Shown: positions 1-5,315 of the stretch, one piece after another | Layout of the letters: each line of letters starts with the position of its first letter | How positions within the stretch are numbered: the stretch's first letter is position 1 | Source: an uncultured Actinomycetes bacterium | GTDB lineage: Bacteria > Actinomycetota > Actinomycetes > Nanopelagicales > Nanopelagicaceae | Length of the DNA stretch: 5,485 nt | Assembly: GCA_903839355.1 (NCBI GenBank) | Contig: CAIMBV010000006.1 | Span: forward strand, 1-5,485 | Reading direction: 5' to 3' | Translations under genes and position numbers: made by a program | Notes under the pieces: generated by a model | Told to the model about the DNA's origin: nothing | The model's input: only the letters and a program-made list of their open reading frames with translations | Databases searched by the model: none

Positions 1-2
1 GG

Positions 3-8
3 TACTTT
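3..8 (+). promoter_or_regulatory. Putative -10 element of a leaderless promoter for the alcohol dehydrogenase gene
   Basis: The hexamer TACTTT fits the actinobacterial TANNNT -10 consensus and ends 7 bases before the ATG at 16. The bases between are pyrimidine-rich (TTCCCTCC-like) and contain no Shine-Dalgarno purine run, so a transcript starting at or next to the ATG would be leaderless. The -35 region lies outside the window and cannot be judged. Two other first genes in this window show the same geometry, which raises confidence slightly. Confidence 0.45.
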
Positions 9-15
9 TCCCTCC

Positions 16-1056
16 ATGGAATCTCGTGGATATGCAGTACTAAAAGCAAAAGAACCTCTTCAACCCTTCTCTTTTCAGAGGCGTGAGTTACGCCCTCGCG
101 ACGTCGCCTTTGATATCTCCTACGCTGGAATTTGCCACTCGGATATTCATCAGGCTCGCGAAGAGTGGGGGTCGGCGATCTTCCCAATGGTCCCCGGCCA
201 TGAAATTGTCGGAGTGGTAACCGCTGTTGGCTCGGAGGCCACCAAGTTCGTGGTGGGTGATCGAATCGGTGTGGGTGTTTTTATCGACTCTTGCCGCACC
301 TGCTCAAATTGCCTGGCGGGACAACAGCAGTATTGCGAAAACGGCATGACCGGCACCTATAACGGGTACGAGCGCGATGGAGTTACCGTTGCACTAGGCG
401 GATATTCCAATAACTTCGTTATTGACCAGGACTACGCAGTTAAAATTCCAGGAAACCTAGACCTGACTGGCGTGGCTCCCCTTCTCTGCGCAGGAATCAC
501 CCTCTACTCGCCCCTGAAGCACTGGAATGCGGGACCGGGCAAGAAGGTTGGCATCATCGGACTCGGCGGTTTGGGTCACATGGGGGTCAAATTTGCCGCC
601 GCTATGGGTGCTGAAGTCACCGTCTTCTCTCATTCGGCCAGCAAAGAGGCTGATGCTAAGCGAATGGGTGCGGCTCATTTCGTTGTCACAAAGGATCCAA
701 AAGTCTTTGAAGAAGAGGCGGAGAGCTTCGACCTCATCCTCAATACCGTCTCGGCTGATTTGGATATCAACCAATACCTGAAGTTTTTGAAGCTCAATGG
801 AACTTTGGTTGTCATTGGGTTGCCTGGTAAGCCGTATGAAGTCGATGCCTTCAACTTGTTAAGGCTCCGACGTTCGCTCGCTGGTTCAATGATCGGCGGT
901 CTACCAGAGATCCAATCAATGCTCGACTTTTGTGCTGAGAAAAACATAGTGAGTGATGTAGAAGTGATTAGCGCTGATTACATAAATGCAGCATACGAGC
1001 GAACGATCGCAAGCGATGTTAAGTATCGTTTCGTGATCGATGCGAGCACATTCTAA
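16..1056 (+). CDS. Zinc-dependent alcohol dehydrogenase / aldehyde reductase, YahK/CAD-like, probably NADP(H)-dependent
   Basis: A 346-residue cytosolic medium-chain dehydrogenase/reductase, the usual family length. The N-terminal GroES-like domain carries the catalytic zinc ligands C40 (in CHSD), H62-E63 (in PGHE) and C158. The structural zinc lobe has four cysteines at C93, C96, C99 and C107 with the classical CxxCxxC-7-C spacing. A Rossmann fold follows, with GLGGLG at about 182-187. After the second strand, the SHSASK segment (205-210) puts serines and a lysine where NADPH-preferring CAD/YahK enzymes bind the 2'-phosphate. The expected reaction is reversible reduction of aldehydes to primary alcohols. 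The physiological substrate cannot be told from sequence; detoxification of reactive aldehydes is a common guess for this subfamily. The start is supported by the -10-like element 7 bases upstream and by the family N-terminus. It converges on the DUF554 gene with a 7-bp gap. Family assignment is firm; cofactor preference is inferred. Confidence 0.93.
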   Translation: MESRGYAVLKAKEPLQPFSFQRRELRPRDVAFDISYAGICHSDIHQAREEWGSAIFPMVPGHEIVGVVTAVGSEATKFVVGDRIGVGVFIDSCRTCSNCLAGQQQYCENGMTGTYNGYERDGVTVALGGYSNNFVIDQDYAVKIPGNLDLTGVAPLLCAGITLYSPLKHWNAGPGKKVGIIGLGGLGHMGVKFAAAMGAEVTVFSHSASKEADAKRMGAAHFVVTKDPKVFEEEAESFDLILNTVSADLDINQYLKFLKLNGTLVVIGLPGKPYEVDAFNLLRLRRSLAGSMIGGLPEIQSMLDFCAEKNIVSDVEVISADYINAAYERTIASDVKYRFVIDASTF

Positions 1057-1063
1057 AAGAGGA

Positions 1064-1798
1064 TCAAATAAATTGATGCGCCACTAGGGCTACTAGTGGC
1101 GCAAAGATGAGTGCTGGTAATAGATCGCCAATCGCTATAAATTTCAGATTTAACAACCGCAACCCGATACCAAAGAGCATCACCCCTCCGACTGCGGTGA
1201 GTGAGTGGATCTGGTATTGCGAAAGGATATTTCCCAAGAAATAACCGATTGCGGTCCAGCTAAATTGATAAATCGCCACCGGGATAGCTGAGAAAGCCAC
1301 ACCCCAACCGAAGGTCGTTGCAAATGCCATCGCGGCGAATCCATCCAAAGTGCTCTTGAGAACCAGTTGCTGAATTCCAGTATGCATTCCATCGCTAATG
1401 CTTCCCAATATTGCCAGCGGTCCTATTGCAAAGAGAAGGGATGCAGCCATGAAACCTTCTAAGAAAGATCCTTTGTCGCGCGCCCCAAAACGCGACTTGA
1501 TGGCGGTGCCGAGACTCTCCAATCTATTCTCAATATGCAATAAATAACCAACTACCCCACCCAAGATAAGGGCCGCCAAAGTTCCTAATGTGGTCCAACC
1601 CTTTGGTACCGCGTTTACAAAGGTGGGAGCCCAAATACTTCTTAAATTATCTGCAGCATTGATCAGAGTCACGCAGCCCAGTACATCAGTGATGAGGATT
1701 CGCAATTTGTCGGGGAATCGCGCCCCACCAAGAATGCCAAGAGTGGAACCAAGGACGATTGTCCCGATATTTATTACAGTTCCAAGACCAACAAACAT
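1064..1798 (-). CDS. DUF554 family integral membrane protein (YqgA-like)
   Basis: A 244-residue, strongly hydrophobic protein with about six or seven predicted membrane segments (roughly 3-23, 33-48, 68-88, 115-134, 150-190 possibly as two, 202-218 and 220-241). It has the DUF554 signatures: an N-terminal GTVINIGTIVLGS, then HIENRLESLG (88-97) and EGFMAASLLFAIGPLAILGS (114-133) followed by ISDG (134-137). Next come KSTLDGFAAMAFA (148-160), IYQF, TAVGG (201-205) and DLLPALIFAP (225-234). E. coli YqgA is a recalled member; the family's biochemical function is not established, though transport is often suspected. Translation probably depends on coupling to uppP: the uppP TAA and this ATG overlap as TAATG, and the bases upstream (CTTCTTTAAC) offer no Shine-Dalgarno. 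The last codons form one arm of a strong hairpin. It is the last gene of the minus-strand operon. Family assignment is confident; function is unknown. Confidence 0.9.
   Translation of the reverse strand: MFVGLGTVINIGTIVLGSTLGILGGARFPDKLRILITDVLGCVTLINAADNLRSIWAPTFVNAVPKGWTTLGTLAALILGGVVGYLLHIENRLESLGTAIKSRFGARDKGSFLEGFMAASLLFAIGPLAILGSISDGMHTGIQQLVLKSTLDGFAAMAFATTFGWGVAFSAIPVAIYQFSWTAIGYFLGNILSQYQIHSLTAVGGVMLFGIGLRLLNLKFIAIGDLLPALIFAPLVALVAHQFI
1077..1103 (-). terminator. Perfect 11-bp hairpin, likely terminator of the ABC-uppP-DUF554 operon
   Basis: TGCGCCACTAG (1077-1087) and CTAGTGGCGCA (1093-1103) are exact reverse complements around a 5-base loop (GGCTA). Read on the minus strand, the stem is followed by ATCAATTTATTTG (1077-1065), 8 of 13 bases being T, with another T-rich patch (TCTTTT) about 20 bases on. 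On the plus strand the stem is followed by an A/G-rich sequence, so it looks like a terminator for the minus-strand operon, not for the alcohol dehydrogenase. It lies inside the final codons of the DUF554 gene, before the TGA at 1064-1066. The T-run is interrupted, so its strength is uncertain. Confidence 0.55.
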
Positions 1799-2658
1799 TA
1801 GTTAAAGAAGCCGAACTTGATGATCGAGATCAATCCAACGATCAGACAGTATGCAGCGAAGGGACGCAAAGAATTACTCTTGAACCACTTTGTGAGAACT
1901 TTTACGCTGAAGATTGTGGCAACAAATGCCACACCAGCTCCAAAAGTGAGCGCTCCATAAGAACCAGCAAGAGCGCCGTGACCCAGTTTAGGAAGTTTGA
2001 CGATAGATGCTCCCAAGATAACCGGGAACGAGAGAAGGAAGGCGAAATCCGCGGCGACAGAACGTGACAACCCTCTTAAAAGTCCAAAAGAGACAGTGAC
2101 TCCGAAGCGGCTGATACCAGCAAAGAGAGCAGCACTTTGTCCTACGCCTATTACGACCGCTTGACCAGGAGAGACTCGTTCCACGATTGCCAAGTTCTCG
2201 TCCGCAGGAACTGCGTGAGGATGGCGGCGCGAAGTTAACCGTTCTGCACCAAACAGGATCAATCCGTTGAGAGTTAAGAAGATAGCTGAACTCAAAGGTT
2301 TTTGAAAATTGCGTTGGAAGAAATTGTTAAATGCGAAGCCAATCAGCGCGACTGGAACAGTCCCGAGTAACAGTAGCCAGAAAATTTTGAATGCTGAGGA
2401 ATTACGCTTCCACGTTACAACTGACTTGAGAATGGCGATCCAGCGCGGGGCAAAAACCAAAAAGAGAGCTACGGCGCTGGCAAGATGTAGTGCAACTGCC
2501 ACAAGTAAATACTGCGGGGTGTTGGAGAATGCACGCCATGAACCACCAAGCCACGCGGGAACTAACACTGAGTGACCCAGACTTGAGATTGGAAATAGTT
2601 CAGTTATGCCCTGGATTAGGCCTGTAACGGCTGCTTGTAGGAAAGTAAAATGAAACAT
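1798..2658 (-). CDS. uppP: Undecaprenyl-diphosphatase UppP (BacA family)
   Basis: A 286-residue polytopic inner-membrane protein that hydrolyses undecaprenyl diphosphate to undecaprenyl phosphate, regenerating the lipid carrier for peptidoglycan and other surface polymers. The first BacA motif is clear: QGITELFPISSLGH (16-29), with E20, the serine pair S25-S26 and H29. The second motif is AGISRFGVT (180-188), keeping S183 and the essential arginine R184. The standard PGxSRSG is altered at two positions, P to A and S to F. Hydrophobic segments include about 50-70, 92-110, 123-137, 205-220, 236-253 and 267-283. Length is close to the family norm (E. coli about 273). The ATG is preceded by AGAGGG (2663-2668), four bases away, a rather short spacing. 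It lies 8 bp after the ABC ATPase gene and overlaps the DUF554 gene by one base. The family is sure; full activity of this motif variant is probable, not shown. Confidence 0.92.
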   Translation of the reverse strand: MFHFTFLQAAVTGLIQGITELFPISSLGHSVLVPAWLGGSWRAFSNTPQYLLVAVALHLASAVALFLVFAPRWIAILKSVVTWKRNSSAFKIFWLLLLGTVPVALIGFAFNNFFQRNFQKPLSSAIFLTLNGLILFGAERLTSRRHPHAVPADENLAIVERVSPGQAVVIGVGQSAALFAGISRFGVTVSFGLLRGLSRSVAADFAFLLSFPVILGASIVKLPKLGHGALAGSYGALTFGAGVAFVATIFSVKVLTKWFKSNSLRPFAAYCLIVGLISIIKFGFFN

Positions 2659-2662
2659 AGAG

Positions 2663-2668
2663 CCCTCT
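2663..2668 (-). promoter_or_regulatory. Ribosome binding site of uppP
   Basis: On the minus strand AGAGGG lies four bases before the uppP ATG (2656-2658) and overlaps the TAG stop (2667-2669) of the ABC ATPase gene. This suggests uppP is translated by ribosomes finishing the upstream gene or recruited at that site. The spacing is shorter than the usual 5-9 bases. Confidence 0.45.
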
Positions 2669-3455
2669 ATCCCTCGCTGGCGCGGGCGAAGAAGCGCCCG
2701 CCATCTTCCTGAATATCTACCGCAATTCCATATGCCATTGAGAGATTCTCGGAAGTAAGAACGCTTCTCAAATCACCTTGTGCCACAACTAGTCCCTCAC
2801 TCAGAAGAAGGCAGTGTGTTGTTCCTCGCGGGATCTCCTCAACGTGATGCGTGACAATCACCGTGACAGGGCTCGTAGGATCCTGGGCCAGCGAATTAAG
2901 TCGGCGCAATAAATCCTCTCGACCACCTAGATCCAATCCTGCAGCTGGTTCATCAAGGAGTAAGAGTTCAGGATTCGGCATCAATGCACGTGCAATGAGG
3001 GTCCGCTTCTTCTCTCCCTCGCTGAGAGTTCCAAAAGTTCTCTCCTTTAACTCTCGAACTCCGAGAATCGTGAGGAGGCTAAGTGCACGGGATTCGTCCC
3101 ATAAGTCGTAACTCTCTTGCCATCGTCCAACAATTGCGTAAGCAGATGTCATCACAACATTCATGACGCTCTCGTACTCAGGAATCATCTCAACAATCGA
3201 AGCCGATGTGATTCCGATGCGAGGACGGAGTTCAAAGACATCGGTTCTGCCAAGTGGTGACTCCAAGATCGTCACTGAGCCTTTGGAGGGGTGAATCAGA
3301 GAACCAGCCAAGGCAAAGAGCGTGCTCTTGCCGGCGCCGTTGGGTCCCAGTACAACCCAGCGCTCCCCCTCCGAGACTCGCCAAGAGAGAGGCCCCAAGA
3401 TGGTTCGTCCATCACGAATAACTGAGACGTCATTAAATTCCAATACGTGGCCCAC
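2667..3455 (-). CDS. ABC transporter-type ATP-binding protein without an adjacent permease (ModF/COG1119-like)
   Basis: A 262-residue soluble ABC ATPase domain with Walker A GPNGAGKST (37-45) and signature LSEGEKKR (144-151, in place of LSGGQ). Walker B LLLLDEP (164-170) contains the catalytic E169, followed by the D-loop GLD (173-175) and switch histidine H203 (VTHH). The Q-loop region, RIGITSASI (79-87), has no obvious glutamine; single-gene ATPases of the COG1119 group often vary here, as I recall. The encoded start is GTG (3453-3455), chosen because TATCTT lies 8 bases upstream and the first beta-strand (LEFNDVSV) follows at once; no Shine-Dalgarno is visible. No permease is encoded nearby unless the DUF554 protein plays that role, which nothing in the sequence shows. 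In Mycobacterium tuberculosis an ABC ATPase gene (Rv3041c, from memory) also neighbours serB2, so the pairing with serB may be conserved. Substrate is unknown. Confidence 0.88.
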   Translation of the reverse strand: MGHVLEFNDVSVIRDGRTILGPLSWRVSEGERWVVLGPNGAGKSTLFALAGSLIHPSKGSVTILESPLGRTDVFELRPRIGITSASIVEMIPEYESVMNVVMTSAYAIVGRWQESYDLWDESRALSLLTILGVRELKERTFGTLSEGEKKRTLIARALMPNPELLLLDEPAAGLDLGGREDLLRRLNSLAQDPTSPVTVIVTHHVEEIPRGTTHCLLLSEGLVVAQGDLRSVLTSENLSMAYGIAVDIQEDGGRFFARASEG

Positions 3456-3463
3456 AGAGGTGA

Positions 3464-3469
3464 AAGATA
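3464..3469 (-). promoter_or_regulatory. Putative -10 element of a leaderless promoter for the ABC-uppP-DUF554 operon
   Basis: Minus-strand TATCTT matches TANNNT and ends 8 bases before the GTG start at 3455. The intervening TCACCTCT has no ribosome binding site. No convincing -35 hexamer is seen at 16-18 bases upstream (GCCTGT is the nearest, poor match). Transcription would start at or next to the GTG. Confidence 0.45.
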
Positions 3470-3478
3470 CCCGCTCGC

Positions 3479-3494
3479 TAGCCCATACAGGCTA
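3479..3494. repeat. Short inverted repeat between the divergent promoters
   Basis: TAGCC (3479-3483) and GGCTA (3490-3494) form a perfect 5-base dyad around six bases (CATACA). It lies between the two -10 elements, and its right arm overlaps the first two bases of the serB-side TAATCT. The position suits an operator, but five bases per arm can occur by chance and no regulator is encoded nearby. Confidence 0.2.
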
Positions 3495-3498
3495 ATCT
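3493..3498 (+). promoter_or_regulatory. Putative -10 element of a leaderless promoter for the split serB locus
   Basis: TAATCT fits the TANNNT consensus and ends 7 bases before the ATG at 3506. The spacer TCCGCTC carries no Shine-Dalgarno. No recognisable -35 box occurs at the expected distance. With the minus-strand TATCTT it makes a compact 50-bp divergent promoter region. Confidence 0.5.
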
Positions 3499-3505
3499 TC
3501 CGCTC

Positions 3506-3778
3506 ATGGCTCTCCCCAAATATGACTTCACCGCATTGATTCTTCTCTCCTCCGCTTACGGGTCTGGCGCTGAAGAGTCTCTTCGTGAAGTACTAGCCCC
3601 GTTCTCATTGGAAATCTTGGATACTCAGAGGATCAGCCTTAGAGGGAAATTGATTGTGGGCATCCTCATCGGATGTGATCCAGCACATGTTCTCGCCATT
3701 GAGGAGGACATTCTCAACTGGAGTACAGCGACCGGATTTGATGCCGCGATTGACTACTCCGAGGGTGGCGCCGCATAG
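3506..3778 (+). CDS. ACT-domain N-terminal half of phosphoserine phosphatase SerB, separated by an in-frame TAG
   Basis: A 90-residue ORF that matches the N-terminal ACT-type regulatory domain of actinobacterial SerB. Recognisable blocks are DFTALILLSS (strand 1, 7-16), EESLREVLAPFSLEILDTQR (helix and strand, 23-42), SLRGKLIVGILIGCD (44-58) and FDAAIDY (78-84). The last resembles the end of an ACT repeat just before the catalytic domain in mycobacterial SerB2. In ACT domains the first loop (GxDxPG-like) binds the amino acid; here it is SAYGSGAE, lacking the aspartate and proline, so serine sensing may be lost or changed. SerB2 carries two ACT repeats; only one is present. The ORF ends in TAG (3776-3778), and the next codon, in the same frame, is the ATG of the catalytic ORF. 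It is either an independent small protein acting in trans or the front of a 305-residue read-through product. It follows a leaderless-type promoter. Confidence 0.8.
   Translation: MALPKYDFTALILLSSAYGSGAEESLREVLAPFSLEILDTQRISLRGKLIVGILIGCDPAHVLAIEEDILNWSTATGFDAAIDYSEGGAA
3761..3768 (+). promoter_or_regulatory. Candidate internal ribosome binding site for the SerB catalytic ORF
   Basis: GAGGGTGG is a purine-rich stretch ending 10 bases before the ATG at 3779, within the last codons of the ACT ORF. It could recruit ribosomes directly, while termination at TAG next to ATG would favour re-initiation. It is an imperfect Shine-Dalgarno at the long end of normal spacing, and it also simply encodes Glu-Gly-Gly. 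Confidence 0.4.
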
Positions 3779-4423
3779 ATGACACTTGATCAACGTCTTG
3801 TCGTACTCGATATGGATTCCACCTTCATTCAACAAGAGGTAATAGATCTTCTCGCAAGCCATGCTGGTGTGGGTGAGGCTGTCGCTGCCATAACAGAGAG
3901 ATCGATGCGCGGCGAATTAGATTTCAAGGCCTCGCTCAGAGAGCGGGTGGCCCTACTCAAGGGACTTCCAGAGGAGATCTTCGAGGTAGTGCGTGGTGAA
4001 ATCTCACTTTCAAAGGGTGCTAGAGAGATGGTCTCCCGTTTGCACGAGGGTGGACATAAAATTGCAATTGTCTCCGGTGGATTCAACAATGTGATCGCAC
4101 CTCTTCTAGAGATGGAGATGATCGACTTCTTTCGGGCGAATACCCTGGAAGTAGTTGATGGGAAGCTCACCGGCCTGACCATCGGGGATGTTATTGATCG
4201 CGAGGCAAAGGCAAACTACCTGCGCGAACTTTCGGCCCTTTTAGATATTCCTCTCGCAGCGACGGTGGCAGTTGGCGATGGCGCTAACGACTTAGGAATG
4301 ATGGAGATCGCTGGGTTGAGCATCGCCTTTAATGCAAAGCCAATCGTTCAAGAGAAAGCCAAAGCCTCAATAAATAACGGGGATCTTTCCGAAGTCATTC
4401 GTTTTATGGGGATGAGCGCGTAA
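3779..4423 (+). CDS. serB: Phosphoserine phosphatase, HAD catalytic domain
   Basis: A 214-residue HAD-superfamily hydrolase that catalyses the last step of serine synthesis, O-phosphoserine to serine plus phosphate, in the cytosol. All catalytic motifs are present: motif I DMDST with nucleophile D11 and acid/base D13, substrate-side E20 (QQEVID), R44 (MRGELDF) and R56 (SLRERVALL). Motif II is SGG (99-101), the motif III lysine is K144 (REAKANYL), and motif IV GDGAND (166-171) holds the magnesium aspartates. Length and the ten residues before the nucleophile resemble stand-alone archaeal SerB (about 211 residues in Methanocaldococcus), so it should fold and work without the ACT part. Actinobacterial SerB is normally fused to N-terminal ACT domains. 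Here those are in the ORF ending immediately upstream (TAG then ATG, same frame). It converges on hisG with 16 bp between stops and no clear terminator. Function is confident. Confidence 0.94.
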   Translation: MTLDQRLVVLDMDSTFIQQEVIDLLASHAGVGEAVAAITERSMRGELDFKASLRERVALLKGLPEEIFEVVRGEISLSKGAREMVSRLHEGGHKIAIVSGGFNNVIAPLLEMEMIDFFRANTLEVVDGKLTGLTIGDVIDREAKANYLRELSALLDIPLAATVAVGDGANDLGMMEIAGLSIAFNAKPIVQEKAKASINNGDLSEVIRFMGMSA

Positions 4424-4439
4424 GAAAAGTCAAAAATCC

Positions 4440-5285
4440 TTAGAGTCTGCAGGCGTGAATATCAGTGACGAGAATTCCTCTCGCACCAACCTTCCATAGA
4501 TCATCCATGATTCGATTGATATCACTTCTCTTAACCATGGCGCGCACTGCGTTCCAATCACTTCTTTGCAGCGGCGAGATTGTCGGTGACTCAATCCCTG
4601 GAGTTAGCGCACAGGCCGCATCAAGAAATTCAGATTTAACATCGTAATCAACGAGAACATATTGGCGTGCAATGACAACACCCTGCAGGCGACGCAGAAG
4701 AGTCTCTGCCGCCTCCGACCGGTTAATGGATGGGCGTTCAATCACGATCGCTTCGCTATGCAGGATCGGATCACCAAAGATGGCTAAACCTGCTTGACGC
4801 AAAGTTCCTCCGGTCGAGACCACGTCGGCAATCACATCAGCTACTCCCAGTCGAACGGAACTCTCAACAGCGCCATCCAGCCTTACAACTTCAACGTCTA
4901 TTCCTAGTTTTGCGAAGTGGTTAGCGACCAATCCTGGATACGCGGTTGCTACTCGCTTTCCACCTAACTCCGACTCACTGTAGGAGGATCCAACAGGTGC
5001 TGCGAATCTAAATGTGCTCTTTCCAAAATCCAGCGCTAAAACTTCCGATGCATCAGCTCCACTATCAATGAGCAAATCGCGACCAGTAATTCCAACTTCT
5101 AACTCGCCACTTGCAACGTAAAGCGCAATATCTCGAGGCCTTAGGTAGTAAAACTCGACGCCATTCTCTGGGTCTATGAGAGTCAGATCTCTCGCATCTG
5201 TGCGCTGTCGATAACCAGCTTCCTTGAGTGCAGCTATGGCAGAGTCGGAGAGACTCCCCTTGTTAGGTATGGCCACTTTAAGCAT
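4440..5285 (-). CDS. hisG: ATP phosphoribosyltransferase HisG, long form
   Basis: A 281-residue enzyme for the first, committed step of histidine biosynthesis: ATP plus PRPP gives N1-(5-phosphoribosyl)-ATP. It opens with the family strand KVAIPNKGSL (3-12) and has RPRDIALYVASGELEVGITG (49-68) in domain I. The PRPP-binding segment is VADVIADVVSTGGTLRQAGL (148-167). Residues from about 206 form the C-terminal domain found only in long HisG, which binds histidine for feedback inhibition; it includes TPGIESPTISPL (228-239) and ends in LVTDIHACRL. Length and C-terminus closely resemble mycobacterial HisG (284 residues). As a long form it needs no HisZ partner. The ATG has a good GAGGAG Shine-Dalgarno six bases upstream. 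It lies 30 bp downstream of hisE and is presumably co-transcribed with it. Histidine feedback on the enzyme is family knowledge; no attenuator is seen in the window. Confidence 0.97.
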   Translation of the reverse strand: MLKVAIPNKGSLSDSAIAALKEAGYRQRTDARDLTLIDPENGVEFYYLRPRDIALYVASGELEVGITGRDLLIDSGADASEVLALDFGKSTFRFAAPVGSSYSESELGGKRVATAYPGLVANHFAKLGIDVEVVRLDGAVESSVRLGVADVIADVVSTGGTLRQAGLAIFGDPILHSEAIVIERPSINRSEAAETLLRRLQGVVIARQYVLVDYDVKSEFLDAACALTPGIESPTISPLQRSDWNAVRAMVKRSDINRIMDDLWKVGARGILVTDIHACRL

Positions 5286-5291
5286 GCTTAA

Positions 5292-5297
5292 CTCCTC
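5292..5297 (-). promoter_or_regulatory. Strong ribosome binding site of hisG
   Basis: Minus-strand GAGGAG lies six bases before the hisG ATG in the 30-bp hisE-hisG gap. It fixes the hisG start. It contrasts with the first genes of operons in this window, which lack Shine-Dalgarno sequences. Confidence 0.8.
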
Positions 5298-5315
5298 GTG
5301 ATCGTCCGGAAATAA

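Noticed and set aside
457..947. Minus-strand ORFs of 105 and 90 codons inside the alcohol dehydrogenase gene
   Set aside because: They overlap each other and lie fully inside a complete, motif-intact gene on the other strand. Their translations look like antisense noise with no domain.
1759..2067. 102-codon plus-strand ORF running across the DUF554-uppP junction
   Set aside because: It is antisense to two well-supported membrane protein genes, its product has no recognisable domain and a composition rich in charged residues, and it has no ribosome binding site or fitting -10 element. It is a shadow of the real genes.
1798..3455. ABC ATPase plus UppP as a bacitracin-resistance (Bcr-type) transporter unit
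   Set aside because: Bcr systems need an ABC permease; none is encoded here, and the ATPase does not look like the BcrA type. UppP is a housekeeping enzyme, and adjacency alone does not support resistance.
3605..3862. Minus-strand 85-codon ORF with a CxxC (CHLCG) spanning the ACT-phosphatase junction
   Set aside because: The CHLCG looks zinc-ribbon-like, but a single CxxC with no second pair is not evidence. The frame is antisense to conserved SerB blocks on both sides.
4428..4437. T-rich run on the minus strand (ATTTTTGACTTTT) after the hisG stop as a terminator tract
   Set aside because: No GC-rich stem precedes it at the right distance, so it is only a T-rich patch in the 16-bp intergenic gap.
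4469..4483. CGAGA-ATTCC-TCTCG dyad near the serB/hisG convergent ends as a terminator
   Set aside because: The stem is only 5 bp and lies inside hisG coding sequence. On the plus strand it is followed by CACCAACC with no T-run. On the minus strand it lies about 30 bases before the stop. I see no intrinsic terminator for either gene.
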